The notes: generated by a model not told the origin, from the sequence alone. Counted from the first letter of the stretch, positions 34,675 to 45,074 are shown. The stretch is 64,000 nt of DNA from Rhodococcus opacus B4 (GCF_000010805.1 NC_012522.1:62001-126000), one strand, 5' to 3'. Program-made: numbers and translations.

Positions 34675-36174
34675 CTAGCGGGCCTGGTCCGCGGGCATAC
34701 CCATCGACATCGTGATGTGCTTGGTACGGGTGTAGTCGTCGAGCGCGTACGTGGAGTTGTCGCGCCCGTAGCCGGACTGCGAGAAGCCGACCCACGGCAT
34801 CTCACTGGAGAAGATCAGGTGCGCGTTGGTCCACACCGAGCCGAAGTCGAGCTGGTCGACGACCCGGAGTGCGCGTCCGTGGTCGCGCGTCCACACCGAC
34901 CCAGCAAGGCCATAGACCACATCGTTCGCCTTGGCGATCGCTTCCGACTCCGTCTCGAAGGTCTCCACCGTCACCACCGGACCGAACACCTCTTCGCGAG
35001 CCATCTCCGAGCCCGCCTCGATGCCGGTGAGCACCGTCGCCGGATAGAAGAAGCCTCGGCACTCTGGAACCGCACCGCCGGCAACCGCAACGGCGCCGGC
35101 GACGATCGCGCGCTCGACCATCGCTGCTACCCGGGCCCGTTGCGCGCCACTGACCATCGGTCCCAGCTCGATCGACGACCCGTCCGCCGGATCGCCCATG
35201 ATCAACGCTGCGGCGGCGCGGCTGAGTCGTTCAACGAGCTCGTCGTGGACATCTCGGTGAACCAGCACCCGCGTCGCCGCACCGCACTCCTGACCCGCGT
35301 TCACGAAGCCTGCGGCGACGACGGCTTCGACCGCCGCTTCGAGATCGGCGTCGTCGAACACGACGACCGGCGCCTTGCCGCCGAGCTCGAGGTGCAGCCG
35401 TTTCACTGTCCCCGATGCTCCCGCGGCAACCTCCTGACCGGCGCGAGTGCTGCCGGTGAGCGCGATCATGTCAATACCGGGGTGCCGGCCGAGCGCGTCG
35501 CCGACCACGCGGCCGGGGCCCAGCACCACGTTCAGGACGCCCTCGGGAAGGACGTCCGACACCAGTTCGGCGAGGAGCACCATCGACAGCGGCGTCAGCT
35601 CGGACGGCTTCAGGACCAGAGTGTTGCCGGCCGCGAGGATCGGTGCGATCTTCCAGGCGGCCATCATCAGCGGGTAGTTCCACGGAACCACTGCTCCGAC
35701 TACTCCGACGGGCTCCCGGCGGATCGTCGACAGGTGGCCGGACACGTACTCGGCCGTGGCCGGAGCCTGCGCGGTGCGGACCGCGCCCGCCATGAATCGG
35801 AGGCAGTCGGAGGCAACCGGGATCTCTTCCATGACCGCTGCGAGCGGCTTCCCGACATTCAACGACTCGACGGCAGCGAGGAGCTCTACATTCGCGTCGA
35901 TGACGTCGGCGATGTGCAACAGCACCGCAGCTCGCTCCCCCGGGGTGGTCTTGGCCCAGCGTCGGCGCGCCCGTCGGGCGGCGTCGACGGCTCGGCCGAC
36001 TTCCTCGCGGCCTCCCCGGGGAGCTGTCGCCAGAACCGATTCGTCAGCGGGATTGACGATATCTGTGGTGTCGCAGCCGCTCTCGGATTCAACGAAGGCA
36101 CCGTCGATGAAGTGTGTTACTCGCATGGTCTTGATCCGGTCGCGCGCCGCGGTGAGGGTGTCAGAAGTCAGCAT
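34675..36174 (-). CDS. aldehyde dehydrogenase (betaine/gamma-aminobutyraldehyde type)
   Basis: 499 residues from MLTSDTLTAAR, behind AAGGAACC. Motifs: PWNYPLMMAAWKIAPILAAG, ALTGSTRAGQEVA (NAD), LELGGKAPVVV (Glu) and NAGQECGAATRV (catalytic Cys). First gene of a ten-gene leftward operon down to 25242. Its first two-thirds of a gene, its promoter region and the start of the divergent OYE gene are repeated as a decayed copy at 50.0-51.15 kb. Confidence 0.93.
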   Translation of the reverse strand: MLTSDTLTAARDRIKTMRVTHFIDGAFVESESGCDTTDIVNPADESVLATAPRGGREEVGRAVDAARRARRRWAKTTPGERAAVLLHIADVIDANVELLAAVESLNVGKPLAAVMEEIPVASDCLRFMAGAVRTAQAPATAEYVSGHLSTIRREPVGVVGAVVPWNYPLMMAAWKIAPILAAGNTLVLKPSELTPLSMVLLAELVSDVLPEGVLNVVLGPGRVVGDALGRHPGIDMIALTGSTRAGQEVAAGASGTVKRLHLELGGKAPVVVFDDADLEAAVEAVVAAGFVNAGQECGAATRVLVHRDVHDELVERLSRAAAALIMGDPADGSSIELGPMVSGAQRARVAAMVERAIVAGAVAVAGGAVPECRGFFYPATVLTGIEAGSEMAREEVFGPVVTVETFETESEAIAKANDVVYGLAGSVWTRDHGRALRVVDQLDFGSVWTNAHLIFSSEMPWVGFSQSGYGRDNSTYALDDYTRTKHITMSMGMPADQAR

Positions 36175-36566
36175 GAGTTCGGTTCCTTGTTCTGAAGATC
36201 GGATGCGTCGGAGAGTCCGGGGATGACCACCACACCCGGGGGGGCTGGTTTGCCGTGCCACGAACTGCCTCCGCGCGTTCAATTCGCTTCCGTCGCCCAC
36301 CGTCGGGGTGTGACGTAAAGCATGTTGCACCAGGCAGCATCGTGAAGGCGATTACGATTTGGCGCACATTCCTGCGCGGCCCGGTGCAGGGTGCACCCCT
36401 CCGAAGTGCCGTCGCAGGTCCGCGCATCCGGCAGTCTGACGTCGTTCCGGAAGGTGTGCACAATTCACCCACACGCCGTTCCAACCGTTGCACCTTTCAG
36501 TAGCGCACAACATCCCGAGAGAGCAGGGTGATGACTCAACACCGACATCCTCAGGAAGGACGAGAA
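36175..36566. promoter_or_regulatory. divergent promoter region with palindrome
   Basis: The 392-bp gap between the leftward ALDH operon and the rightward OYE gene. It contains GGTGCA-GGG-TGCACC (36383-36397), a perfect 6-bp palindrome, and further TTGCACC words near 36323 and 36485. The same palindrome is kept at 50788-50802 in the duplicate although the genes there are broken, so it is a good candidate activator or repressor site. Confidence 0.6.
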
Positions 36567-38549
36567 GTGACTGCTTCTGCCTCTGCAGATCGAATCGCCG
36601 AAGAGACCGAAGAGTTCCCACTTCTGTTCTCACCCCTCCGAATCGGCCCGATTGACCTGCCGAACAGAATCGTGAACGCTCCGCATCAAACGGGATTCGC
36701 ACGAGACAAGGGCTATTCGCCGCAGCTGATCGAGTATCATCGCGAGCGCGCACGCGGCGGAGCTGCGCTGATCATGTCGCAGGCGAACTCCGTAGTCCCC
36801 GGGTATCTCGACATGCACAATGTGTCGGACGAGATCATTCCCCAGTATCGAGAAGCCGTTCGAGCTGTCGGTGAGTTCGGCGCACACTACGGCGTCGAGC
36901 TCTACCATCCGGGTAGCCAGGGCAGCTACGAAGGAACCGGCACCGACGTATATGTCGGTCCTTCAGGAGTGCCGTCTAACTACTTTCATGCCGGCTGGCG
37001 AGTACCGCACGCATTGACAGAACGGGAAATACTCCAGATCGTCGACGCATTCGCAGCCGCCGCTCGACGGTGCAGCGATGCCGGGGTGTCGGTCATCGAG
37101 ATTCACCTCGGTCACGGGAATCTCATCGAACAGTTCATCTCGCCTCGGACCAATCGCAGGACCGACGAATGGGGCGGTCCTCTCGAGAATCGGTTGCGAT
37201 TCGCCGAACACGTCCTGAACGCCGTTCGGAATGCAGTGGGTCCGAATGTGGCCGTCGGCGCGAGAATGACAGCCACCGGGCTCGAACCCGATGATCCCGG
37301 GGTCATGGACTCCACCGAGATCATCGGAACCGTCGGATCCTGGGATCTGCTCGACTACGTCTCACTGACCATGGGGCGGTACTCCGACGCGCTAAACACC
37401 GCACGGAACATCCCGAACATGACGTTTCCTCCGGGCCTCTGGCAGCGATACGGTCGTGCCATCAAGAGCGTGTTGGAGGTACCGACCTTCATGGTCGGCC
37501 GCATCAACCATCCGCGGATCGCGGAAGAGATGATCGAGTCGCACAGCTGTGATGCGGTCGCGATGGTTCGTGCACTCATCGCCGACCCCTACCTTCCGCA
37601 GAAGTCGAAGACCGGGAAGGTCGAACAGATCCGGCCCTGCGTCGGTGCGATGAACTGCCTCCACCGGCTCGACCAAGGACGCGGAATCCGCTGCATTCAC
37701 AACCCCGCGGTCGGTCACGAGGGGGAGCTATCGGAGGACGTCGGCTCGTCACCGAAGCCGGGCACGGTACTCGTGGTCGGTGCAGGCCCGGCCGGTCTCG
37801 AGTACGCACGGGTAGCAGCGCGCAGGGGGCACCAGGTCACCGTCGTCGAACAGTCCAGGATCGGCGGCCGGGCGCTCGCGGTGTCCAAAGCGCCGACCCG
37901 CGGTGAGCTCTCCTCGATCACCGAGTGGCTGCATGAACAGTGCCTGGAGCTCGGCGTGGAATTCCGAATCGGCACCACGGCATCGCGAGAGAGCATCCTC
38001 GACCTGTCGCCCGACATCGTCGCCCTCGCCACGGGATCGCGCCTGCCAGAGAACCCGTTCGCCGGCGACTCGCTGCCCATCATCGACGCCGAGAGTGTCC
38101 TATCGACCCCAAGTTTCACCGGGCGCATCGCGGTGTTCGACAGCTTCGGCGACTGGCACGGCATCAGCCTGACCCATGTTCTGGCGGCACGTGGCGCTAA
38201 GGTCGAATACATCTCGCCGACGCCGTATCCCGGAAGCTCGCTCGAAATGACAAACTGGCGCATCGAGTACGCGAATCTCGTCGCAGCGGGAGTCGAGTTC
38301 CACCCGGTCAGCGAGATCGTGGGAGTCGAGCCGTCAGCAGTTCGACTGCGGGCGGGCTTCTCAAAGACGGAGTTGCGAATCGAAGAACTCGACGGTCTCG
38401 TGTGGGTCGCCCCTCCCGTCGCGGAAGACGGACTCTTCCATCAGCTGAGCGACACCAACCTCCGCATCGACCTGATCGGCGACGCGTACGCGCCCCGAGG
38501 AATCGAGCAAAGCATCTTCGAGGCACGTCAGGCCGCCGCAAAGATCTGA
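36567..38549 (+). CDS. OYE-type FMN/Fe-S/FAD oxidoreductase
   Basis: 660 residues from a GTG after AGGAAGGA; the same site and GTG are kept in the duplicate, unlike the earlier GTG/ATG at 36528-36531. Domains: FMN barrel (1-370; SPLRIGPIDLPNRIVNAPHQ, SPRTNRRTDEWGGPLENRL), Fe-S loop CVGAMNC with a later IRC, and FAD/NAD domains (TVLVVGAGPAGLEYARVAAR). The family includes trimethylamine dehydrogenase, dienoyl-CoA reductase and stachydrine demethylase. The second cluster Cys is Ala here. Likely oxidises an N-methyl group of the substrate. Confidence 0.9.
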   Translation: MTASASADRIAEETEEFPLLFSPLRIGPIDLPNRIVNAPHQTGFARDKGYSPQLIEYHRERARGGAALIMSQANSVVPGYLDMHNVSDEIIPQYREAVRAVGEFGAHYGVELYHPGSQGSYEGTGTDVYVGPSGVPSNYFHAGWRVPHALTEREILQIVDAFAAAARRCSDAGVSVIEIHLGHGNLIEQFISPRTNRRTDEWGGPLENRLRFAEHVLNAVRNAVGPNVAVGARMTATGLEPDDPGVMDSTEIIGTVGSWDLLDYVSLTMGRYSDALNTARNIPNMTFPPGLWQRYGRAIKSVLEVPTFMVGRINHPRIAEEMIESHSCDAVAMVRALIADPYLPQKSKTGKVEQIRPCVGAMNCLHRLDQGRGIRCIHNPAVGHEGELSEDVGSSPKPGTVLVVGAGPAGLEYARVAARRGHQVTVVEQSRIGGRALAVSKAPTRGELSSITEWLHEQCLELGVEFRIGTTASRESILDLSPDIVALATGSRLPENPFAGDSLPIIDAESVLSTPSFTGRIAVFDSFGDWHGISLTHVLAARGAKVEYISPTPYPGSSLEMTNWRIEYANLVAAGVEFHPVSEIVGVEPSAVRLRAGFSKTELRIEELDGLVWVAPPVAEDGLFHQLSDTNLRIDLIGDAYAPRGIEQSIFEARQAAAKI

Positions 38550-39377
38550 ACTGAAGTAGTGATCGACGCGGCGCGACGGCCGTGGCGCCAGAGGTGATTT
38601 TCGCGGGTGTTCATGGATTCGTCCACCTCTGGGCCGGGTCAGCGGAGACATTCGATGGTGTGGGGAACTGCTGTGGGAGGTTCCGCGCAGCGCCGGTGAC
38701 GTATTGCCTGCCCCGATGACGCAGATGTCGACTTTCGGTGGCGACGACGGGGTGAACCATGCCCGCTACTCTCCTGTGTCGGTGAGCAATTCCTTCCGCG
38801 TCATCGTCCAGTCATCGGGTGGAAATCTCCACGCCTTCATGTCATGACTTTGTGTCGAGGATGGTGCAGATCATACCTCGGCGGGGGGACCGATGTCTGA
38901 GGTGCCCTCGGCGGGGTGCGGTCGCTGACCGGAAGAGGTGCGGGATGCGCTGGCACGCATCTCTCCCGGCGCGGTGTCGGACGACCTGGTGCACCGTGCC
39001 CGCCTACTGATCAAGATGCGCGTGCGACGAGCCTGAGTGGGGCGACGGGTCATCGAGCACCGGGCTGCGTCTCGGACTGGCGCGTCTCCAGTCTCGGTGG
39101 GGGTACGTGGTGACTGATGCGCCGAACCCGCAAGCGGTTAGTGGCGCAGTGTTTGCTGTGAAGGGGTGGTCGCGCTGTGGGCAGATACCGGTCCAACGAA
39201 CAACTGCGGGACCAAGGCTCGCGTCCGATGCCATAGAGAGTGGTTGACGCCATCCGCGCGGAAGCGGTAAAGGCCGCCGCCCTCACCCACGACCTGCATA
39301 ACACTCGCCCGCCAGAAGCACGCAATAGACCAACGCACTCGATCAAGGACGGTGCGGCAAATGGATAAGGAGTTCGT
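38550..39377. other. rearranged gap with relics
   Basis: No intact gene. A 34-codon stretch around 38930-39033 (EEVRDALARISPGAVSDDL and on to a stop) looks coding but has no start or family. DNA around 39150-39200 resembles that next to the transposase relic at 18640-18680. The gap therefore seems to be an old insertion/deletion site between the catabolic operon and the NTF2-like paralogue. Confidence 0.4.
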
Positions 39378-39827
39378 ATGACCAACACGGAAAACCGGGT
39401 GGACACCGAAGCCTGTGTGGAACGGATCGAAAGCGTATGCATGGCTGTTGTCGCGCGGGACCTCGAAGGCGTCCTGGACCACTTCGCTGAGGATTGCGTA
39501 TTCGTCAACGGGGTGACAGGAACTACGGTGCCCGGTAAGGCGGAGCTCGTCAATTTCTTGAACGACATCTGGGCGTCGTTTCCCGAGTACACGCCACGGC
39601 CGGTCGCCGCGCATCTGGAGCAGACAACGCTGGGAATGCTGTTCGAGACGACTGTGGAACTTCCCGCGACCGATGAGAAGGCGTCCCCAGACGGTACGAA
39701 GGTGCGGTGGCTGACCAGCTCCTTCTTCACCTTCGATCCCACGTCGATGAAGATCATTCGCGACGTCTACTACGCCGACGAGGCAGCTGTCGAACAAATG
39801 ATCAACGAAGCTGGACGTGCCGGCTGA
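39378..39827 (+). CDS. NTF2/SnoaL-like protein (paralogue)
   Basis: 149 residues, clearly related to the product at 26632: both contain DCVFVNGV/SCVFVNGV, the NDIWASFPEYTPRP/QQVWESFPDYAPVP strand and a final IIRDVYYADE/IVRDVYFADE. It starts at an ATG after GGAG. Unlike its relative it is a lone gene. It may be the surviving member of a second, mostly decayed copy of the amine cluster. Confidence 0.83.
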   Translation: MTNTENRVDTEACVERIESVCMAVVARDLEGVLDHFAEDCVFVNGVTGTTVPGKAELVNFLNDIWASFPEYTPRPVAAHLEQTTLGMLFETTVELPATDEKASPDGTKVRWLTSSFFTFDPTSMKIIRDVYYADEAAVEQMINEAGRAG

Positions 39828-40055
39828 GTGTCGGTGAGGTCGTCCGCAGCGGTCATCGCGGCGCGGCGATCAGTGTTGCCGCACGTGGCAATCGGGATCG
39901 AATGAAATGTAGGTTTTGAAGCGGACGATCACACGGTGGTGATTTGTGGAGTGAGCGCACCCGGTCGCTGCTCTTGCCTATCCGGTCAGTGACGTTGTCG
40001 CTGTCGGCTCACATCGTGCCGTGCGGCGCACAGTGAATGCTTTCGACAAGCTGTG

Positions 40056-40092
40056 TTCGGCTCCCTCGCAGCGGGTGTGCGAGGGAGCCGAA
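40056..40092. terminator. strong hairpin
   Basis: A perfect 15-bp stem (40056-40070 with 40078-40092) and 7-nt loop GCGGGTG. It stands 230 bp after the NTF2-like gene and ahead of the PucR relic, as the terminator at 23724 stands ahead of intact PucR. Confidence 0.75.
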
Positions 40093-40254
40093 CTAGTGCC
40101 GGAAGCTCCTACCGTTTGCAGGCAGCGGAGGTTGTCGACGAGGGTGGGCTGCGGATGCGGCCGCCGCGATAATCGCCGGCTACCCCCGCAGCTCAACGCT
40201 GCCAATGCGCCGTTGACGAGGTGTGCTCCGAGGTCGCCCCTGGCGCCCATGTGC

Positions 40255-40735
40255 AGAGCTACGTGACCGTGGAGTTTTGCTGCGAAGCATCCACAACGTG
40301 CGGGCACGAGCGGAAGCGCAACTCGGATCCGCTCTCACCGGCGATCATGTGGCGCGGCGATTGTATGGGTGGACTCCGACGACGATGTGCAACACCTGGA
40401 ATCCGTCGTCGAGTAGGTGATGCGTGCATGTGGCGCCGTCGGCTCACCCTTGTGGTTGCACGGGGGCGCTGTGGTTGTGGATGTCAGCGCACCGATTCCC
40501 ATGGGTCCCAACCGTCGAGAAATCCCTCCACGATCTGTGGGGCGTCGGGGTCGCGTTTCGGCCGATAGGCACAAGACGTCGACGGAATCCGCTGCAATCA
40601 TATTGATGCCGCCGCAGCACTCGTCTCCTCGCGCCACTCGTCTCCTCGCACGACTGACATCCATTCTCGCGATGGTGCAAAACATGGACCTTCAGCTCGT
40701 TCACCGGCTCACGACTGACGTTGCTCGAGTTTACA
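40255..40735 (+). pseudogene. PucR-type regulator relic
   Basis: Frames changing several times encode text parallel to the middle of the PucR protein at 23894: TVE-LLRSIHNVRARAEAQL against TVELLLHGSNIEPSRAEAQL, SALTGDHV against YALTGSHV, VMRACGAVGS against IMRACGAVSR, and DLQLVH against DVQLVDL. The N-terminal third and the C-terminal HTH are missing. It was clearly a second PucR gene, now broken by frameshifts and stops. Confidence 0.8.
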
Positions 40736-41042
40736 TTTCGGCATCAATACGCTCGGTTGTTCCTTGACCCCCGATCTCAGGATGGACGGGCGCGACATCG
40801 TCTCGGTCAGCGCACGCTGCGAGGAAGTCCGAGACGGCAAGCAGAATGAGAATGAGGGCACCGAAGGGGCTTCGCCACGACGATCCCGAACCGGTCCGCC
40901 TTGGCCCAACCGGCGAAGAGGCCTGCGGTCTCGGGCTTCTTCGCCGGTTCGTCTGAGTCGAAACGCGTCTCGTCGGAGTCGCGTCGCGGTGGCATGCCCG
41001 GTTGTATCCGTGCAGTTCTGCCGACGCTGCGGCGACCTGCGG
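40736..41042. other. gap without supported gene
   Basis: About 300 bp after the PucR relic and before the end of the leftward Clp-type gene. I see no coding frame or clear hairpin. Confidence 0.4.
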
Positions 41043-43367
41043 TCAGCTGAGTTGGGGCACAGCCTCGGCGGGACGTGAGAGCACAGTAAGCGTGACCGAC
41101 GTCCCCTCTTGGTCGACGCGAATCGTGTCCCCGGGGCAGGCATCGCCGAGGAGGATGCTGCGGGAGACTGCGGAGATCAACTCCTTCTGCACGACGCGCA
41201 CGAGTGGCCGCGCACCCTGGCGGGAGTCGTCGCCCAGCTCGGCGATCAACGCCCGTGCCTCGTGGGTGAGTTCGAGTGCGATGCCGCGATCCGACAGCCG
41301 GGCGGCAACGGATCGAACCTGAATGTCGACGAGCTGCTCGAGATCCTTCCGGCGGAGAGGTGCGAACTCGAGCACATCGTCGAGTCGAGTCAAGAATTCG
41401 GCGCGAAAATGCTGGTTGACGGCACCCAGATCGGGCAGGCTCGAGGTCATGACAAGGATCACATGGCGGAAGCTCACCACGCGGCCTTGACCGTCGGTCA
41501 GAGACCCGTCGTCGATCACCTGGCGAAGCAAGCCGTGAACATCCGGGTGCGCCTGTTCGATGTCGTCGAGCAGGACGACGCAGTATGGGCGGCGGCGGAC
41601 GGCATCGGTCAGCTGTCCACCTTCTTCGTATCCGACGTATCCCGGAGAGGCGCCGACGAGTCGCGTGACGGAATGCTTCTCGGCGTAGTCGGACATGTCG
41701 AGCTGGACGAGTGCCTCGCCGCTGTCGAGCATGACGTCTGCCAGTACGCGGGCAAGGTACGTCTTCCCCACTCCCAGAGGACCACAGAACATCAGCGACG
41801 CGATGGGCCGGTTGGGATCCGACAGGCCAGTGCGAGAGTTCCTCAGTGCCGCCGAGACGCCGACGACCGCCTTGGCCTGACCGACGACACGTTCTGCGAG
41901 GCGGTGTTCCATGTGCACCAGCCGCTCGAGCTCTTCCTCCTGCAGCCGTGAGACCGGGATCCCCGTCCATTGCCCGACGAGGCGCGCGATGTCGTCGTCA
42001 TCGACCAGCGGCGGCGTGCACGAGCCGGCCCCGCGCGTGACGGATGACAGCGAATCGCTCTGGATGCGGCGCCGCGAGCAGGCCTCGTCGATCAGGTCGA
42101 TCGCTTTGTCCGGTAGGAACCGATCAGCGATGTAGCGGTCGCTGAGTGATACCGCGGCGGACAATGCAGCGTCTGTGATGGCCACGCCGTGGTGGCTTTC
42201 GTATCTGCTGCGGAGACCTCGGAGCATCTCGAGCGCGTTCGCGGAGGATGGTTCGTCGACCCGGACCGGCTGAAAGCGGCGCTCGAGCGCACCATCGGAT
42301 TCGACATGCTTCCGATACTCATCCAGGGTGGTCGCGCCCAGCGTTCTGAACTCGCCCCGGGCCAGCATCGGCTTCAAGAGGTTCCCGGCGTCGACAGCGC
42401 CTTCGGCCGCGCCCGCGCCGACGATCGTGTGCAGCTCGTCGATGAAGACGATGATTCCGCCGTCGGCGCCCACCACGTCCTTCAGGAGGGACTTGACGCG
42501 GTCCTCGAACTCACCGCGATACGTGGCCCCTGCCACCAGAGCGCCGACGTCGAGCGCGATCACCCTCCGGTTCAGCAGCGCCGCAGGGACATCGCCGGCC
42601 ACGATTCGCTGCGCCAGACCTTCGGCGATCGCGGTCTTGCCCACACCGGGGTCGCCGATAAGGACGGGATTGTTCTTCCTGCGCCGGGACAGGACCTGAA
42701 TGACGCGTTCGATCTCGGCATCGCGGCCGACCACCGGGTCCAGCTCGGCCCGGAAGGCGAGCTCGGTGAGGTCTCGGCTGTACCGAAGGACCTGGCTCGA
42801 CACCGCAGGCGGACGCCACCTGACGCCCAGATAGGTGCGTTCAGGCTCCGCGTCCACGACTGCTGCAGGTCCACGCACGCGGCGCACGGCCTCCAACATC
42901 GAGCTCCTGTCCGCACCAGCGGCTCGCAGCGCCTCCCCGACGCCGTCGCGGCGGCCCGCGAGTGCGATGAGCAGATGCTCGATGGAAACCAGGTGATCAC
43001 TCAACTGACGCGCCTCATGTTCAGCGGCGCGAAGCAGGGACGCCATGTCGGCGTCGATCCCGGGCGCGGCCGCGGAGGCGGCAGCGCCCCGCCGGACCGT
43101 GACGCTGGGCGAGGACCTCCGCAGGTCATCTGCGTCCACACCCAATGCTTCAAACACTGGTTCGACGATGGTGGCGTCCTGATCCAGCAACGCCATCAGC
43201 ACGTGCTCTGGGCGTGTCGCGACCGGAATGCTCTGCGCCTGCGCCCAGTCCAGCGCCTCCAGCGCTCGCGTGGTGAAGCCGGACCTCAACGCGTCCCGGT
43301 TGAACACCGGCTCGACCTCGCTCGGGCTCCCTTGCTTCGCCACCGGTGCTTCGCCGTCGTTCCTCAC
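41043..43367 (-). CDS. Clp-type AAA+ unfoldase (ClpC/ClpB-like)
   Basis: 774 residues: two Clp N repeats (20-150), D1 AAA domain with [17 protein letters not shown] and [15 protein letters not shown], then D2 with [15 protein letters not shown] and [14 protein letters not shown], pore loop [14 protein letters not shown] and Arg finger [10 protein letters not shown]. The long ClpB coiled-coil M-domain is absent, so it is ClpC-like. D2 Walker B has Asp where Glu is usual. The GTG start overlaps the amine oxidase stop (GTGA), an odd pairing that suggests the ATPase serves that enzyme or its pathway. Confidence 0.88.
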   Translation of the reverse strand: MRNDGEAPVAKQGSPSEVEPVFNRDALRSGFTTRALEALDWAQAQSIPVATRPEHVLMALLDQDATIVEPVFEALGVDADDLRRSSPSVTVRRGAAASAAAPGIDADMASLLRAAEHEARQLSDHLVSIEHLLIALAGRRDGVGEALRAAGADRSSMLEAVRRVRGPAAVVDAEPERTYLGVRWRPPAVSSQVLRYSRDLTELAFRAELDPVVGRDAEIERVIQVLSRRRKNNPVLIGDPGVGKTAIAEGLAQRIVAGDVPAALLNRRVIALDVGALVAGATYRGEFEDRVKSLLKDVVGADGGIIVFIDELHTIVGAGAAEGAVDAGNLLKPMLARGEFRTLGATTLDEYRKHVESDGALERRFQPVRVDEPSSANALEMLRGLRSRYESHHGVAITDAALSAAVSLSDRYIADRFLPDKAIDLIDEACSRRRIQSDSLSSVTRGAGSCTPPLVDDDDIARLVGQWTGIPVSRLQEEELERLVHMEHRLAERVVGQAKAVVGVSAALRNSRTGLSDPNRPIASLMFCGPLGVGKTYLARVLADVMLDSGEALVQLDMSDYAEKHSVTRLVGASPGYVGYEEGGQLTDAVRRRPYCVVLLDDIEQAHPDVHGLLRQVIDDGSLTDGQGRVVSFRHVILVMTSSLPDLGAVNQHFRAEFLTRLDDVLEFAPLRRKDLEQLVDIQVRSVAARLSDRGIALELTHEARALIAELGDDSRQGARPLVRVVQKELISAVSRSILLGDACPGDTIRVDQEGTSVTLTVLSRPAEAVPQLS

Positions 43368-44773
43368 GCGTTATTCCGCGCCGACGCAGCATCGCTCGAT
43401 GCTCGGGCTCGTGCGTGGACCTTGATTTCCAAGGCGTCGCGTTCCATCCGACGCTGGGAGTCCAGTGCCGCCTTCTTGCCCATCTCGACGGCCCCCTCCA
43501 TCCAGACCATGAAAGTGTTGGCAATGTCCGCCGTGGCGAAGAACAGCCGACCCTCCGGCCGCGTCAGCTCGGAATGCCCCTTGCTGAGCCGGCCAGGCTT
43601 GTACGCCGGATATCCGCCGTAGCCCGCCCAGGGGTCGCTCACCCATTCGTGGCACTCATAGGCGACGAGCTCGGCCTCGGGACACATCGTCTTGACGAAT
43701 CGCTCGATACCGGCGAAGTCGGCGCCAAACCGATCCACGTTGTCGGGGTCGTCGATGAAGAAGCCGATCATGAGTTGGCCGTCCTCGTCCAGGTCATACG
43801 CGCCGGAGATGATCGCGGCCCCGTTGGCCGCTGGCGCGTCCGCAATCATGTACGGAAGTCGAGGCGCATTCTTCACCTGCGCGTAAACCTTGCAGACCTT
43901 AGCCACGCCGCCATCGCTGGAGACGATGAACTTCACCTCGCTCAGCGGCGGCTCGAACTGGATGTCCGCCCAGCATGCAACGGGTGTGGCCACGACTACG
44001 GTCCGTGCGGTGAACGCGTCGCCCGCCTGAGTCGTCACTGTCACACCGTCCTCGTCCTGAACGACCCTTGCGACCGGTGTCTCGAAGCGGATGTCGGCAC
44101 CGGAATCCTCGGCCATGGCGTTGATCAAGGCGCTCGTGCCTTCGACGATGTACGCATCGAGGATGCCCCAGGCGCCGATAAGACTGTGGTCCATCTGGGC
44201 AATGAATGCGAGCGGCAAAAGCGCCGAGATATCCTCCGGGTTACGGCCCTGGAACACGGTCCCGAAGAAGGTGAAGAAGCCTCGCGTGGCGTCACTGACG
44301 CCGAGGTTGTCCAGGTACTCGCTGAACGGGATGTCCAGGTCGTCGAGGTTCTGGCGATCCAGGGGGACTCCACGCTGGATTCGATGGGCATCGGTCAGGA
44401 ACTTGAAAGCCGCCTTCTCGAAGTCGTAGACGTCCTCGACGGGCACAGGAAGCGGTCCCTCGTTGTACTTTCCTGCCAGGAAAGTGGGGTAGCGCTCGGG
44501 CATTGCGCTGTGCGTCAGGTTGAGTCCGTAACGCTCGATCTCGGCCATCATGTTCACCTGACGGTCCGGCCAGACCCACTGACCGCCGAGCTCAATGACA
44601 CCCTCGAAGTCGCCGACCGTTCGCTGTTCGGACCAGGTGCGACCGCCCAGACGATGACGTGCCTCGAGAAGCAGCACGGAGTAGCCCTGATCGGCAAGGT
44701 CACGGCAGGCGCTCACCCCGGCAAAGCCACCTCCGATGACCACCGTGTCGTAGTCAAACTTCGCTGCATTCAT
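43364..44773 (-). CDS. flavin monoamine oxidase
   Basis: 469 residues from MNAAKFDYD, with AAGGAG ahead; a longer frame begins 24 codons earlier. FAD motifs: TVVIGGGFAGVSACRDLA, LLEARHRLGGRTW, ELGGQWVWPDRQ; C-terminal RLFFATADIANTFMVWMEGA. Intact, in contrast to the split oxidase at 25242. It deaminates an amine to aldehyde plus H2O2 in the cytosol. Translation is coupled to the Clp-type ATPase. Confidence 0.92.
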   Translation of the reverse strand: MNAAKFDYDTVVIGGGFAGVSACRDLADQGYSVLLLEARHRLGGRTWSEQRTVGDFEGVIELGGQWVWPDRQVNMMAEIERYGLNLTHSAMPERYPTFLAGKYNEGPLPVPVEDVYDFEKAAFKFLTDAHRIQRGVPLDRQNLDDLDIPFSEYLDNLGVSDATRGFFTFFGTVFQGRNPEDISALLPLAFIAQMDHSLIGAWGILDAYIVEGTSALINAMAEDSGADIRFETPVARVVQDEDGVTVTTQAGDAFTARTVVVATPVACWADIQFEPPLSEVKFIVSSDGGVAKVCKVYAQVKNAPRLPYMIADAPAANGAAIISGAYDLDEDGQLMIGFFIDDPDNVDRFGADFAGIERFVKTMCPEAELVAYECHEWVSDPWAGYGGYPAYKPGRLSKGHSELTRPEGRLFFATADIANTFMVWMEGAVEMGKKAALDSQRRMERDALEIKVHARARASSDAASARNNA

Positions 44774-45074
44774 TTCATCGCTCCTTGGGCGCCGAGGGCT
44801 TCCGAATTCATCGGGGCACGGCAACATCGCAGTGTGCTGTGACACAGTCGCTGTGACCGGATCTCAGCCTGCGCCCGTCAGGCGGCGAGAATCTACGCCA
44901 ATAGCTAGAGGGTTTTGGGAAGCGATGGTGCAATGTGCACCTTGAAGTTCCTCGAAATGGGACAGCGCTCCGCCACTGCATTCCAGGATGCGGTGTGCGA
45001 CGGCGTTGCCGCTGTCCAGCCGCGCTTTTGAAGAACACCGCTTTGAGGTCGTGGTGGGGGTGCCGTGGTAGCCG
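44774..45074. other. gap upstream of amine oxidase
   Basis: Should hold the promoter of the amine oxidase-Clp pair. No palindrome as strong as those elsewhere is evident, and no gene. Its right part runs into transposase relics. Confidence 0.35.

Noticed and set aside
36528..36566. Earlier GTG/ATG start for the OYE gene
   Set aside because: The duplicate keeps the GTG with AGGAAGGA at the later site but not the earlier start region.
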